64,000 bases of DNA from Alteromonadales bacterium alter-6D02 (GTDB lineage Bacteria; Pseudomonadota; Gammaproteobacteria; Enterobacterales; Psychrobiaceae). Location of the stretch: NCBI GenBank assembly GCA_002835545.1, contig PIZK01000004.1, forward strand, positions 1 to 64,000, written 5' to 3'. Shown here piece by piece: positions 53,104 through 63,217 of this stretch (within the stretch, counting starts at the first letter, position 1; every line of letters starts with the position of its first letter). Made by a program: the position numbers and the translations under genes. The notes beneath the pieces were generated by a model that was given only the letters and a program-made list of their open reading frames with translations, was not told the DNA's origin and made no database searches.

Positions 53104-54546
53104 GTGACAAACAAAAAGAATAAAATAGATAATGAAAAGAACGTCAATGTAACTATTTCTGCACATTACGATGTCATTGTTATCGGCACAGGCCCTGGTG
53201 GTGAAGGAGCTGCAATGGGCCTTTCAAAACAAGGGAAAACCGTTGCCGTTATAGAACGAGCTCATGATGTTGGAGGGGGCTGTACTCACTGGGGAACGAT
53301 CCCGTCAAAAGCATTACGTCATTCTGTATCGCGTATTGTTGAATTTAAAAAAGGCGGATTCGATATTGGAAATGGTCTCGGTGAGAAGATGACATTTCAA
53401 AGTATCCTCAAGCACACTGAGCGTGTCATTAAAGATCAAGTAAAGCTAAGACAAGGGTTCTATTACCGTAATCAGTGTCCAATTTATAACGGCGAAGCCA
53501 GTTTTGTCACCAATAAAATTATTGAAGTAAATCATAATAACGAAAAAGAGTATATTAGCGCCGATCAAATTGTCATAGCTACAGGTTCACGCCCTTATCG
53601 CCCTGCAGACGTTCAATTTAATAGCTCACGAATTTACGACAGTGATACTATTTTATCTTTAGACCACCAACCTAAAAGCATTATCATTTATGGTGCAGGT
53701 GTTATTGGGTCAGAGTACGCTTCAATTTTTCGTGGCCTTGGTGTCCGAGTCGATTTAGTCAACACTCGTGACCGCTTATTGTCATTTCTCGATGCTGAAG
53801 TCACTGATTCGTTATCGTACCACTTCTGGAATAGTGGTGTGGTGATCCGACATAGTGAATCCTACGAAAAAATCGAAGAGACGGCAGATGGTGTCATCGT
53901 ACACCTTGAGTCTGGTAAGAAAATGAGGGCAGACTGTTTATTATTTGCCAACGGTCGAACGGGTAATACAGATAAACTAAAGCTGAATAACATTGGGCTT
54001 GAAGCGGACTCTCGCGGGCAAGTAAAAGTGAACTCCCACTACCAAACGAGTGTTGACAATATCTACGCAGTCGGCGATGTCATAGGCTACCCTTCTCTTG
54101 CGAGTGCAGCCTATGATCAAGGACGAATTGCAGCAAAAGCCATGGCCAGTGGTAATTGTGAAGAACAGCTAACTCGTGATATTCCAACCGGTATTTATAC
54201 TATCCCAGAGATTAGCTCAGTTGGTAAAACCGAACAGGAACTAACGGAGCAGAAAGTCCCTTACGAAGTTGGACGAGCCCAATTTAAACACCTCGCACGC
54301 GCACAAATTGGTGGTATTAATGTAGGCTTCCTGAAACTATTATTTCACCGAGAAACAAAACAAATTCTTGGTATCCATTGCTTCGGCGAACGCTCTTCTG
54401 AAATCGTTCACATCGGGCAAGCAATCATGGAACAGAAAGGTGAAGGTAATAACATCGAGTATTTCGTCAATACGACATTTAACTATCCAACCATGGCAGA
54501 AGCCTATCGAGTAGCGGCACTTAATGGCCTAAACCGTCTATTCTAA
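53104..54546 (+). CDS. sthA: soluble pyridine nucleotide transhydrogenase
   Basis: 480 aa. A flavoprotein that transfers hydride between NADPH and NAD+. N-terminal FAD motif [13 protein letters not shown] near 30, the single-cysteine [17 protein letters not shown] near 57-73 (the second redox Cys of lipoamide dehydrogenases is Thr, as in SthA), an NAD(P) motif [17 protein letters not shown] near 199, and the C-terminal [20 protein letters not shown] are all present. The GTG start 53104 has AAGGA nine bases upstream. The first 20 residues are a non-conserved extension. It is divergent from znuD. Confidence 0.97.
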   Translation: MTNKKNKIDNEKNVNVTISAHYDVIVIGTGPGGEGAAMGLSKQGKTVAVIERAHDVGGGCTHWGTIPSKALRHSVSRIVEFKKGGFDIGNGLGEKMTFQSILKHTERVIKDQVKLRQGFYYRNQCPIYNGEASFVTNKIIEVNHNNEKEYISADQIVIATGSRPYRPADVQFNSSRIYDSDTILSLDHQPKSIIIYGAGVIGSEYASIFRGLGVRVDLVNTRDRLLSFLDAEVTDSLSYHFWNSGVVIRHSESYEKIEETADGVIVHLESGKKMRADCLLFANGRTGNTDKLKLNNIGLEADSRGQVKVNSHYQTSVDNIYAVGDVIGYPSLASAAYDQGRIAAKAMASGNCEEQLTRDIPTGIYTIPEISSVGKTEQELTEQKVPYEVGRAQFKHLARAQIGGINVGFLKLLFHRETKQILGIHCFGERSSEIVHIGQAIMEQKGEGNNIEYFVNTTFNYPTMAEAYRVAALNGLNRLF

Positions 54547-54561
54547 TTTACGAGAGGATAC

Positions 54562-54592
54562 AAAAAAGGCAATCAATGATTGCCTTTTTTTA
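54562..54592. terminator. bidirectional terminator between sthA and the DksA-like gene
   Basis: Stem AAAAAAGGCAATCA/TGATTGCCTTTTTT with A- and T-runs on each side, serving the convergent sthA and DksA-like genes. Confidence 0.9.
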
Positions 54593-54606
54593 TGAGTATC
54601 GTTTAT

Positions 54607-54933
54607 TTAGCTCGCTTTACTCGCACACTTAATACAATGTTGAGTATACGGTAATACTTTTAAGCGCTCGATATTGATTGTTTCACCGCAGTCTTCACAA
54701 AACTCGTATTCACCCTCTTTCATGCGATGTAGCGCGAGGTTCACTAGTTTTAATTCGCGGCGCATTTCATTACCAAGCGCATCGATAACTTCATCATTTT
54801 CGCGTTCTTGAGCCTGCTCAGACCAATCGGAGTTAGCCTCAGTAGTTATATGGTTAACAATCCGTTCTAATTTATCGGATAGCTCTTGCTGCATTTGAAT
54901 TAACTGCTGACGAATATTTTGTAATTGCTCCAT
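54607..54933 (-). CDS. short DksA/TraR-family zinc-finger protein
   Basis: 108 aa, shorter than E. coli DksA (151). An N-terminal coiled coil (about 1-75) with acidic tip-like residues ENDEVIDALG is followed by a C4 zinc finger (CEDCGETINIERLKVLPY, then HCIKCA). The family binds in the RNA polymerase secondary channel and modulates initiation with ppGpp. Size and finger are closer to YbiI/TraR-type paralogues than to canonical DksA. It precedes no obvious partner. Confidence 0.82.
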   Translation of the reverse strand: MEQLQNIRQQLIQMQQELSDKLERIVNHITTEANSDWSEQAQERENDEVIDALGNEMRRELKLVNLALHRMKEGEYEFCEDCGETINIERLKVLPYTQHCIKCASKAS

Positions 54934-55052
54934 ACCTACCTCACTAAATTAGTACACGAGTCATTTCTGATGCTAAGACTCCGAACTGATTAATTTCAAT
55001 AAGCCAATCATAAACGCGCTTTAAGGATACAAACTTGATCTACATTACAAAT

Positions 55053-55862
55053 TTATTTATCTTCCGCAATTATTATTTTAGACCAAGGGAAGCTCTGATG
55101 ACCAGTTACAACAAAATTGGGATTTGCTAAAGTATCTCTTAAATTATAGGTCAAACGATTCAAAGACAGATCAGTAATATCACCACCCGCTTCAGTTAAG
55201 ATACAATGAGCAGCCCCGGTATCCCACTCACCAGTAGGACCCACTCGCATATAAATATCCGCACCGCCTTCAGCAACTAACCCCGCCTTAAGCGTTGCAC
55301 TCCCCATTGGAACCAATCGATATTCATAGTCGGCAGAAACCCTTGAAAGTACGGTCTCTTTACTCTGACGCAAACTGACCGCAATAGAAATACCCTCATT
55401 TGCGTTATCATTGACTTTAATGGGAATAAGTTCATTACCTTCCCGCTTAAATGCGCCTTTACCCAATGAAGCCAAGTAACAACGATCATGTATTGGTGCG
55501 TATATCACACCAATAACAGGAATATTATTTTCAATCAGCGCAATAACAGTGGTGAAATCGCCACTGCCTGCCACAAATTCTTGAGTACCATCAAGCGGGT
55601 CGATTAACCAATAGCGTGACCATTGTTGACGATTAGCAATCGCCTCAGGTTTTGACTCTTCGGACACAATAGGAATTGTAGGGGCAAGCTTTAAAAGCTC
55701 AGCACAAATAATGTCATTGGCAGCATAATCGGCACTAGTTACTGGTGACTCGTCCCCTTTGGTATAAGATTCATACTGACCAGCATCATAACAGCGCTTG
55801 ATCTCGGCCCCAGCTTGGCGGGCAATCTTTTCCACTGCTAGTGTTAATTCACATAAATCCAT
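55053..55862 (-). CDS. cysQ: 3'(2'),5'-bisphosphate nucleotidase CysQ
   Basis: 269 aa inositol-monophosphatase-fold enzyme. Metal-binding motifs are EESK near residue 64, WLIDPLDGTQEFVAGSGDFT near 83-102 and GEWDTGAAHCIL near 207-218. It removes the 3' phosphate of PAP from sulfate assimilation, preventing its toxic build-up. It starts 13 bp after nudE, so both follow the gsp genes in one minus-strand transcript, an arrangement also common in Alteromonadales and Vibrionales. Confidence 0.95.
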   Translation of the reverse strand: MDLCELTLAVEKIARQAGAEIKRCYDAGQYESYTKGDESPVTSADYAANDIICAELLKLAPTIPIVSEESKPEAIANRQQWSRYWLIDPLDGTQEFVAGSGDFTTVIALIENNIPVIGVIYAPIHDRCYLASLGKGAFKREGNELIPIKVNDNANEGISIAVSLRQSKETVLSRVSADYEYRLVPMGSATLKAGLVAEGGADIYMRVGPTGEWDTGAAHCILTEAGGDITDLSLNRLTYNLRDTLANPNFVVTGHQSFPWSKIIIAEDK

Positions 55863-55875
55863 AAGAGCCCCCTAA

Positions 55876-56427
55876 TTAAATGGCTAATCTTGTTTGCGCC
55901 ATCAGTAATGCGGCAACACATCGAGCATCATTAAAGTCTTGTTGTACCATTAAGTTGTCTATACCCGCGAGCGGCCATTGAACAACCTCTAGTGGCTCAG
56001 GCTCATCCCCTTCAAGCCTTTGCTCATACAGCTCTTCAGCAATAAAGATATGCATTGTGGAGCCAAAATAAGTAGGGGCCATTGCCAATGACTTAAGTTT
56101 AGTAAACTTAGAGGCTCCATAACCTATTTCTTCTTGTAGCTCACGGTTTGCTGCCTGCTCAGGCGTTTCTCCGGGGTCAATTAACCCCTTAACAAAGCCC
56201 AATTCATAAGTATGGGTACCACAAGCATACTCTCGAATTAATAACATCGTCTTTTCATCGAGTAAAGGAACAACCATCACGGCACCATGCCCACCACTGC
56301 GCATGCGCTCATACTGGCGTTCAACGCCATTAGAAAACTTGAGTTCTACCTGTTCAATCGTAAATAAACGGCTTTGTGCACTTACACTAAGCGATAAAAT
56401 TTCAGGTAATTGATTGGGTTTATCCAT
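55876..56427 (-). CDS. nudE: ADP compounds hydrolase NudE (Nudix)
   Basis: 183 aa. The Nudix box GLIDPGETPEQAANRELQEE followed by IGYG (near 81-104) is complete, and the N-terminal RYERMRSGGHGAVMVVP resembles NudE. It hydrolyses ADP-ribose, NADH and Ap3A-like compounds. It follows gspN by 24 bp and precedes cysQ by 13 bp. Confidence 0.93.
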   Translation of the reverse strand: MDKPNQLPEILSLSVSAQSRLFTIEQVELKFSNGVERQYERMRSGGHGAVMVVPLLDEKTMLLIREYACGTHTYELGFVKGLIDPGETPEQAANRELQEEIGYGASKFTKLKSLAMAPTYFGSTMHIFIAEELYEQRLEGDEPEPLEVVQWPLAGIDNLMVQQDFNDARCVAALLMAQTRLAI

Positions 56428-56451
56428 GATCGCTCCACATCGTCGATGTTC

Positions 56452-57207
56452 CTATAGTGCCATCGTGTAGTTAATTAGATATTGTCCATTAGGGTTAGGC
56501 TGCCCCATAAATTTTAATAAATTAACAAAATCTTTCGGGGCATTTGCGGGCGGCTTAATGAAACCTGTCGTAGTCAATCGTTGACTTTTATCCAGAGTAG
56601 CATCAAGTTTAATTCCTAAGCTATTTGTATTCGGCACTAACTTAGCCACTAAGTTTCCTTGGTCACAACCAAGTTTAGCCTGTGCGCGTGTGACATCAAC
56701 CTGGCCAAAACCACTCGATACTACCAACTCATTAACGTTCAATTGACCATTCAATTCTTGACACCAAAGGCCAGTATAATGATAAGCAGACACGTCTAGA
56801 TTTGCTCTCCCAGACGCACTAAGCCCCATAGGTAATGCGACAACTCGAGTTAACTGTTCAATAGGCGCTTGTAATGTCAGACCGTCAATCAGAATTTCAT
56901 TGTGCTTTACAGTCAGCTGACCAGCCCCTTGAATCTCACTTTGACGGCTACCTAACTTAATATCAAGCTGAGCTGAAGCCGATACAAGCGACAATGGGGC
57001 TAATTTCCAATGTATCGGTGCAACTGTTAACCCTTGATAACTCAGTGAACTCACTTGCCCCTGCCAAATCGAGCCAGATACGGCACCCAATTTTATTTGT
57101 GGAGGCAGTTTCACCCATGGCAATACGGCTGTTGCAGGCATAATCGAGATTAAAAATACGAAATAAACAACGGCGGAAGCAATAATATAACCAACTATTT
57201 TCTTCAT
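56452..57207 (-). CDS. gspN: type II secretion protein GspN
   Basis: 251 aa. One N-terminal membrane helix (6-27) and a periplasmic beta-rich domain (GSIWQGQVSSLSYQGL near 45-60, QIKLGAVSG region). GspN is an accessory subunit present in only some type II systems; its role is not fixed. It begins 2 bp after gspM and ends before nudE. Confidence 0.9.
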   Translation of the reverse strand: MKKIVGYIIASAVVYFVFLISIMPATAVLPWVKLPPQIKLGAVSGSIWQGQVSSLSYQGLTVAPIHWKLAPLSLVSASAQLDIKLGSRQSEIQGAGQLTVKHNEILIDGLTLQAPIEQLTRVVALPMGLSASGRANLDVSAYHYTGLWCQELNGQLNVNELVVSSGFGQVDVTRAQAKLGCDQGNLVAKLVPNTNSLGIKLDATLDKSQRLTTTGFIKPPANAPKDFVNLLKFMGQPNPNGQYLINYTMAL

Positions 57208-57209
57208 TG

Positions 57210-57680
57210 TTATTTACTCACTACCAAGCGTGTTTTAACAAAACCAGGTAAGCCATCGCTACGAAAATCAACCACATCAACCGTTAGTCCATACTCTAGC
57301 TGTAATGTCTCTATCCACTGCAATAGTACGCTAAATTCAGCTTTATCAATCATCACTTGAAGTTTGTTGTTCTGCGGCTGTAACCTGTTGACAACCAAGC
57401 TATATTGGCGCGATGAATTATTAATCACTCGCTGTAAAGGTAAATTGCTACTTTGAACATTAACACCACCAGCAGCACGTAAGCTGATAATACGATCTGC
57501 GTTGGTTTTAACCCATTCTAATAATTGGCTCTCACGCTTTACCGCTTGTTCAGCTTTAACTAAACGTTGCTGTAATGGTTGATATACAAGAAAGAAAATA
57601 CCCGCGATGAAGATAACTAGCCCCATGAGTGAAACAAGTCTCTGCTCACGTTGATCTAAACCGTTAAACCATTGCTTCAT
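57210..57680 (-). CDS. gspM: type II secretion protein GspM
   Basis: 156 aa. A short cytosolic start (MKQWFNGLDQREQRLV) leads into a membrane helix (residues 17-33) and a periplasmic ferredoxin-like domain. GspM anchors the inner-membrane platform together with GspL. It overlaps gspL by four bases. Confidence 0.93.
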   Translation of the reverse strand: MKQWFNGLDQREQRLVSLMGLVIFIAGIFFLVYQPLQQRLVKAEQAVKRESQLLEWVKTNADRIISLRAAGGVNVQSSNLPLQRVINNSSRQYSLVVNRLQPQNNKLQVMIDKAEFSVLLQWIETLQLEYGLTVDVVDFRSDGLPGFVKTRLVVSK

Positions 57681-58888
57681 GATGCTACCTTCATCGTCAA
57701 TGCAGCGGTGACTTTGCTGCCCGTATTATTCATTGCGCCAGATGTGACAGAGTATTCTCCTACCAACACACGTTTAAACTCTTCTAATTGCTGATAGCTA
57801 TCACCTTCAGCTTGTAACCTCAGCTCTTTTCTACGTGCGTCAAATTTTATTGACGCAGGTTTTATCGTCGGTACTTGCTTGAAAGCCTTATTCAAAGTAA
57901 CTAGCATATTACTCAATTGCATATCGCCACTACCGCCTGAGAGTTGACCAAGTTGCTTTCTCATTTGACTTTTTAACTTGATAACCCGCTTAACCCCTGG
58001 GTTTAACTGTCGATAAATCTCTTCAGATTGTTGTTTAAGTTGAACACTTTGCTGTTCCAATTTTTGCGCACGAAAAAACTGTTCGACAAAAATAAGTAGT
58101 AACGCAATTACACCCACTACAGCCACGTGGCGCCATAGCTGAAAGGTGATAGGCTGCTCTTTTTCTTGCGCATACTCATCCACTAAAAAATTAACCGGGT
58201 TTGCTTGTATACCACAGGCTAATAACTGCATAGGCATCTGTAATGTTTGAGCTTGCCAATCCACCTTGTCGCTCTCTATTACTTGATCTACTCCATAGTT
58301 AGCCACTTGTAATCTTTGCTCAGCCTCCAGAGGTGCAGTAATACGCTGTATGTAGACGTCGCTCCACTGCAAATCAATAGTGCAACCTTGGGTAGCAGTT
58401 TGCCTGAATAACAGGTCTTGACCTAACTGCAATGCACTAAGACCAGCGTTATCATTATAAGGTAAAGCCAGATAATCAACACTCATGCTATTAACCACCA
58501 GCCCAGCCTGAGCTAACCAATCAACCCATTGCACCATTTGCTGCTTAGCACAGACATACACGCCCTGCTTATCCCCTTCTGCAGGAGGATAAACAAAGTG
58601 CAATAACTCAACATCGGTTGCTAAATCATCTTCCAACATATATGGAATAGCTTTGAGTGCTTGGCGTCGATTACTTTTTGGTAACTCAACTTCAAAGTAA
58701 TTAACTTCACCACCAGACACTAGCACTTGCACAGTACGCCCCTTGGCCTGCTCAGTTAAGTTATCTAGCTCAGCTGCATCATTAAGTTGCCCCGATGCAA
58801 TAATTTCCTGATCTTTATCAGAGAACACCACCCAGTTAACTGGCTGTTGTTGCTGGCCACCTAAGCGTATAACTAATCGTTCGCTCAC
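57677..58888 (-). CDS. gspL: type II secretion protein GspL
   Basis: 403 aa. An actin-like cytosolic domain (1-230), a membrane helix near 248-265 (VAVVGVIALLLIFV) and a periplasmic ferredoxin-like part. The cytosolic domain binds GspE. Start is GTG at 58888; no better ATG is close. It overlaps gspM by four bases and follows gspK by 21 bp. Confidence 0.93.
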   Translation of the reverse strand: MSERLVIRLGGQQQQPVNWVVFSDKDQEIIASGQLNDAAELDNLTEQAKGRTVQVLVSGGEVNYFEVELPKSNRRQALKAIPYMLEDDLATDVELLHFVYPPAEGDKQGVYVCAKQQMVQWVDWLAQAGLVVNSMSVDYLALPYNDNAGLSALQLGQDLLFRQTATQGCTIDLQWSDVYIQRITAPLEAEQRLQVANYGVDQVIESDKVDWQAQTLQMPMQLLACGIQANPVNFLVDEYAQEKEQPITFQLWRHVAVVGVIALLLIFVEQFFRAQKLEQQSVQLKQQSEEIYRQLNPGVKRVIKLKSQMRKQLGQLSGGSGDMQLSNMLVTLNKAFKQVPTIKPASIKFDARRKELRLQAEGDSYQQLEEFKRVLVGEYSVTSGAMNNTGSKVTAALTMKVAS

Positions 58889-58909
58889 TCTATATTCTCC
58901 AACATCATC

Positions 58910-59905
58910 TTAATCATTTTGCCCAAACTGGCGTTGCGTCACTGCCAATTCGCCTTTTGCATTACGAGTAAAGGTACTAGCTAACGTAAAATTGTGCTCA
59001 TCAACAGTAAAGGTCAATACGGATTGAAAATTATTGCTGATGATCTGTAATTGCTCTTTTATATCAGCGTTAACGTCAGTGATAGCACTAATTTGAGGAG
59101 TCCCCCAAAAATCAGCCACATCATCATAACCCTCATCATCACGATTGCCGATTAAGGCCTGAGCATCATTTAAGGTTAATTTACCCTCAAACAAACCAAC
59201 GAGAAGATGCGCTTGGTCTGCTGATATAGTATTCACATTAATCGCTAATTCTTGTTCAGGAAGTACACAAACATACGGCCGAATCAATCGATAGATTGCC
59301 GCTGTTACACCTTCTATCGCTCTGAGTTCAGATACATCGACCATACTGTTATTTGCGGTCAAATACGGCAATTGCTTACTGCTATAACTATCGTCTTCAG
59401 CACCAAGGCCACCGGTGATTTGCTTGTCACTGTCCACCCAGTCTTTAACGCGATTTTGCACCATTTCTGCTTGATAGCTATCTAAGCCGATCGCCAATAA
59501 TAAGTGTTCAAATTGCCGTTGGGCTAATGACTCTTTAACGGGGCCACTTGAGGGGGCCGCTTGTACCAAGGCGTTTAAATTAAAGCAGCTATGTAAATCC
59601 TGAACAGCACCTGATAGTGAGCCTGCACCTAGAGGTACAACCATACCTTCACGTGCCCATAATTGCTTTAAATGAACCTTGGTTTTATCGTCTTTGTAGT
59701 CTTGCTCAAGGACTTTATAAATCAGTTGTTCACCTGCTAATGCTGACCACATTGCTTGCTGATAAGCCTGCTGATTGATACTGCGACTTAGTAATAAGTG
59801 TAATCGACCAGTCATATTCGCCGCAATAATAACAACCAATGCAACCACCAACATCACCGTTATTAAAGCAACACCTCGCTGCGGCTGTAAACGTTTAAAC
59901 ATCAT
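58910..59905 (-). CDS. gspK: type II secretion minor pseudopilin GspK
   Basis: 331 aa from the ATG at 59905; a GTG at 59911 and an ATG at 59902 are alternatives. Prepilin motif RGVALITVMLV near the start with a long helix, then a large globular domain (SSGPVKESLAQRQF, DAQALIGNRDD) typical of GspK, the tip pseudopilin. It overlaps gspJ by 11 bases. Length is usual. Confidence 0.92.
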   Translation of the reverse strand: MMFKRLQPQRGVALITVMLVVALVVIIAANMTGRLHLLLSRSINQQAYQQAMWSALAGEQLIYKVLEQDYKDDKTKVHLKQLWAREGMVVPLGAGSLSGAVQDLHSCFNLNALVQAAPSSGPVKESLAQRQFEHLLLAIGLDSYQAEMVQNRVKDWVDSDKQITGGLGAEDDSYSSKQLPYLTANNSMVDVSELRAIEGVTAAIYRLIRPYVCVLPEQELAINVNTISADQAHLLVGLFEGKLTLNDAQALIGNRDDEGYDDVADFWGTPQISAITDVNADIKEQLQIISNNFQSVLTFTVDEHNFTLASTFTRNAKGELAVTQRQFGQND

Positions 59906-60509
59906 GACCACCGGTGACTAAAAACTGCCACTGTACTTGGCCAAACCTTTCAGTGGTGAATATGACTTTGACTCCTTGCGGTAATGCTTGCTTATCCCAT
60001 TTTTTGAGCCACTTATTGTTGTCATAGTATTGAAATTTCAACCCTTCAACATCATCAAGGATCACACTCACCTGTGGTTCCTCACCTAACGCAGGGTCAG
60101 GGTATAAATAATACAGGCGCTCTAACTTATTTTCACGAAGTCGGTAGCCCATTGCCTGCACATTCCCCCGAGGAAATAACTGAGCAGGGTTACGCCATCC
60201 TAAACGAGAAAAGACGATACCATCATCTTCACTATCGATGACACGTTCACCAGCCACAAGAAATGTTTTATTTGGCTCCTCCCCCCCAACCCGATTACCA
60301 CGAGCAACCATTTGCATGAAATCACGCTGCATAATTTGATAAGCACGTTGCATAGTAGTAATACGTTGAGATGCCTTTATTGAAGCTTCATTACTGCGTA
60401 ATACCGATGATAGGACCTGTGATGATGCTAAACCAATCATACTAAAGATGGCGATTGCGATTAAAATCTCTATTAAAGTGAAGCCTTTTCTGCGTGAAGT
60501 ACCCATCAT
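59895..60509 (-). CDS. gspJ: type II secretion minor pseudopilin GspJ
   Basis: 204 aa. The prepilin site is RKGFTLIEILIAIAIFSM (residues 7-24), cleaved by prepilin peptidase after Gly. The C-terminal part (VEGLKFQYYDNNKW) is characteristic of GspJ. It overlaps gspI by four bases and gspK by 11. Confidence 0.93.
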   Translation of the reverse strand: MMGTSRRKGFTLIEILIAIAIFSMIGLASSQVLSSVLRSNEASIKASQRITTMQRAYQIMQRDFMQMVARGNRVGGEEPNKTFLVAGERVIDSEDDGIVFSRLGWRNPAQLFPRGNVQAMGYRLRENKLERLYYLYPDPALGEEPQVSVILDDVEGLKFQYYDNNKWLKKWDKQALPQGVKVIFTTERFGQVQWQFLVTGGHDV

Positions 60510-60877
60510 TTCTTCACCACAAAAGTAGTTAAATCAGCCAAAGCATTGGTCGACTCTTCTTCAGCAAATAAGCGTATATTCACCGAGCGAAATTGTGGAT
60601 CATCAGTTTTTTCAACTTGCTGTAGCCAAAACCATTTTTTCCCTGAAAGTTCGACTTCACCTCGCTTTACACCTAAGCTAGGAAACGTAGTGTCTAATTG
60701 TACATCCACTAAATGATTATTAGCTAGCCACTGTGCCATCGTCTTTTGTTCAAGATAGGATAATGAACGTATATGTTCACTTGCCACATTAACGACTGAA
60801 AGTGCTGCAAGTGCGAAGATAGCCAGTGCAGCCATCACCTCAATAAGCGTCATTCCACGTTGGTTACGGCTTTTCAT
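60506..60877 (-). CDS. gspI: type II secretion minor pseudopilin GspI
   Basis: 123 aa from the ATG at 60877, which has GGAG six bases before it; another ATG two codons upstream is too close to that site. Prepilin motif QRGMTLIEVMAALAIFALAA near 6-25, with the globular part containing WLANNHLVDVQL typical of GspI. It overlaps gspH and gspJ. Confidence 0.93.
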   Translation of the reverse strand: MKSRNQRGMTLIEVMAALAIFALAALSVVNVASEHIRSLSYLEQKTMAQWLANNHLVDVQLDTTFPSLGVKRGEVELSGKKWFWLQQVEKTDDPQFRSVNIRLFAEEESTNALADLTTFVVKK

Positions 60878-61493
60878 TACCATCTCCTACCGTGATCAGC
60901 CCTAATGAGTCTGCGGTTAATGATACGCGATAATCTTGCTGCTCTTGACTTAAAAAACGTGCATTATCATCGCTGATGCGTAAGGTAGCCTTAAAGGGAG
61001 TTAACTCTCCTGAAGATAACACCAATACCTGAGGTATATGTTGCTTTTCCTTTTCATCAAGCTCTCTATCCACCTCACGATCTTGAAACAGTTCACTCGA
61101 TGAAAAGTCTTGTTGCTCTGGCAGCCACATAAAGCCTTCGACTTCCAATGCGACTATACCATTTTGAAGTTGTTGCTCAGCGAGTGTTTTATCATCAATA
61201 GCTTGCCAACGCTGCTCAACCAACTCAACGAAATGGTACTTATGACCATTAAAAACAATACCAAAATCACGTGAAGTAAGTGTTGCACGATCAAGCGCAT
61301 ATTGCGTTAAAGCGGCTAGTTTATGCGTATCACGCTTGAGCTTTTTTTGTGGACCACTGCTGTCCACCGCAAACATTACCGCCGTCGCTGCCAGGCCCAT
61401 TAACAGAGCAACAAGCATGACTTCTATCAGCGTAAAACCAGATTGCTTTAACGACCTGGTTCTAGCAGGTATGGCGATGTTAAACACAAGCAC
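60864..61493 (-). CDS. gspH: type II secretion minor pseudopilin GspH
   Basis: 209 aa from a GTG at 61493. The first 16 residues precede the prepilin motif KQSGFTLIEVMLVALLMG near 16-33; this leader is long for a pseudopilin and the start may be later. The Glu at position 5 after the cleavage Gly is present. The body includes TLTSRDFGIVFNG, typical of GspH. It starts 7 bp after gspG. Confidence 0.88.
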   Translation of the reverse strand: MLVFNIAIPARTRSLKQSGFTLIEVMLVALLMGLAATAVMFAVDSSGPQKKLKRDTHKLAALTQYALDRATLTSRDFGIVFNGHKYHFVELVEQRWQAIDDKTLAEQQLQNGIVALEVEGFMWLPEQQDFSSSELFQDREVDRELDEKEKQHIPQVLVLSSGELTPFKATLRISDDNARFLSQEQQDYRVSLTADSLGLITVGDGNEKP

Positions 61494-61500
61494 AATAAGT

Positions 61501-61947
61501 CTATTCTTGTTCTGCTAAATCATGCATGTTCCAGTTGCCAATATCATCATCAGTCCCTTCTTCGCCATCTAGGCCTGCAGAAAAGATATCATACTGACCA
61601 TTTTCACCCGGACTCAATAACAAATAAGGATTACCCCAAGGATCATTCGGTAAACGCTTAATGTACCCAGCTTGTGGGTAATTACGTGGCACAGGATCCA
61701 TTTCAGGCTTGCTAACCAACGCTTCTAAGCCTTGATCAGTCGTAGGGAAACGGTTGTTATCTAACTTAAACATATCCATCGCCCCTTCTAGGGTCGTGAT
61801 ATCTGAAATCACTTTTTGTTGTTGTGCTTTATCTTTGTTGCCTAAAACACTTGGCATGACCATCGCCGCTAAAATACCTAAAATTACGATAACAACCATA
61901 ATTTCAATAAGTGTAAAACCTGCTTGGTTACGTCGTTTCTGCTGCAT
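61501..61947 (-). CDS. gspG: type II secretion major pseudopilin GspG
   Basis: 148 aa from ATG 61947; SD AGAGGAAAAT is close. Prepilin site NQAGFTLIEIMVVIVILGIL (residues 7-26), followed by MVMPSVLGNKDKAQQQK and the calcium-loop region YPQAGYIKRLPNDPWGNPYL and GLDGEEGTDDDIGNW. It is the main subunit of the pseudopilus. It is separated from gspF by 51 bp and from gspH by 7 bp. Confidence 0.96.
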   Translation of the reverse strand: MQQKRRNQAGFTLIEIMVVIVILGILAAMVMPSVLGNKDKAQQQKVISDITTLEGAMDMFKLDNNRFPTTDQGLEALVSKPEMDPVPRNYPQAGYIKRLPNDPWGNPYLLLSPGENGQYDIFSAGLDGEEGTDDDIGNWNMHDLAEQE

Positions 61948-61998
61948 ATTTTCCTCTAGCATCAATCAATAAATTAAATAAAAATCTGTTATTCCGCT

Positions 61999-63210
61999 TT
62001 AGCCAACTAACGTATTCAGGGCTAAAATAGGTTGTAAAATCGCAATCACAATAAAAAACACAATAACTGCCATGGAGACAACGATGGCAGGGGTGAACAC
62101 ACCTAAGGTCATATTAGCAATCGCTTCAAACTCTCGATCTTGATTATCTGCAGCGCGTCCAAGCATTTGCTCTAACTCACCACTTTTCTCTCCTGATGCC
62201 ACCATGTGTAACATCATGGGTGGAAACAATTTAGTTTGCTGTAATGCGGCACGTAAACTTGAACCTTCTCGCACATAATTAGCCGCGACCATCACTTGCT
62301 CTTCCATATGGCGATTCGCAAGTACTCGGGCTGAAATTTTCATACTTTCCAATAAGGGCACGCTCGATGAGGTTAAGATACTTAAAGTTCTCGCAAACCG
62401 TGCCGTATTTACTCCGCGAACCACTTTACCAATCAGCGCTATATTTAAGAGCTTATGATGGACTTTTAGTTCAAAATCCGGTCTCTTTAGTGATTGCTTA
62501 AAAACGACTACTGCCGTTATCAGCAAGCCAATAAAAATCAATCCATAATCACGCACGCCATCACTCAAAATAATCAACAATTGAGTGGCCCACGGTAACT
62601 CTTGCCCCATGTGAGCAAACTGCTCAATCACCTGTGGCACTACAAAAGCTAATAACAAGGCGATAACGCCGATAGCAACCACAGTCAACATCGTTGGATA
62701 TATCATTGCTTGCATTAATTTACTGCGCATTGCCTGACGCTGTTCGGTGTAATCCGCTAGGCGATTGAGTACAACATCTAAATGCCCAGACTTCTCACCA
62801 GCAGCCACCATGGCAGTATAGAGTTTCTCAAATATCTGCGGGAACTCAGCCATTGAGTCAGCCAGACTATAGCCTTCGACTACACGACTTCGTACCGCCA
62901 TTACTACAGATGTAATCTTAGGCTGATCACATTGCTCGGCAACGGCTTTTAAGCTTTCTTCGATTGGTAAAGCAGACTGAATTAACGTCGCAAGTTGGCG
63001 CGTAATTAATGCTAAATCCGCGGTGCTGATTTTATGCCTTGACTGCGCCTTGCCTTGCTTATTACTGGCACTGGCTACTTGTTTTACATCAATTGGCATT
63101 AACTGCTTTTCACGCAGCTGGGCACGTACTTGGCGCGATGAATCCGCGTCAATAACCCCTTTTGTTTCCTTACCGCGTTTATCTAACGCTTTATACTCAA
63201 ATGCTGCCAC
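61999..63210 (-). CDS. gspF: type II secretion platform protein GspF
   Basis: 403 aa with three inner-membrane helices (about 170-190, 220-240, 375-398) and two cytosolic repeats (VEGYSLADSMAEFPQIFEKL and SSLRAALQQTKLFPP). It is the polytopic core around which the pseudopilus assembles, contacting GspE. It begins 7 bp after gspE. Confidence 0.96.
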   Translation of the reverse strand: MAAFEYKALDKRGKETKGVIDADSSRQVRAQLREKQLMPIDVKQVASASNKQGKAQSRHKISTADLALITRQLATLIQSALPIEESLKAVAEQCDQPKITSVVMAVRSRVVEGYSLADSMAEFPQIFEKLYTAMVAAGEKSGHLDVVLNRLADYTEQRQAMRSKLMQAMIYPTMLTVVAIGVIALLLAFVVPQVIEQFAHMGQELPWATQLLIILSDGVRDYGLIFIGLLITAVVVFKQSLKRPDFELKVHHKLLNIALIGKVVRGVNTARFARTLSILTSSSVPLLESMKISARVLANRHMEEQVMVAANYVREGSSLRAALQQTKLFPPMMLHMVASGEKSGELEQMLGRAADNQDREFEAIANMTLGVFTPAIVVSMAVIVFFIVIAILQPILALNTLVG

Positions 63211-63217
63211 AAGTCAC

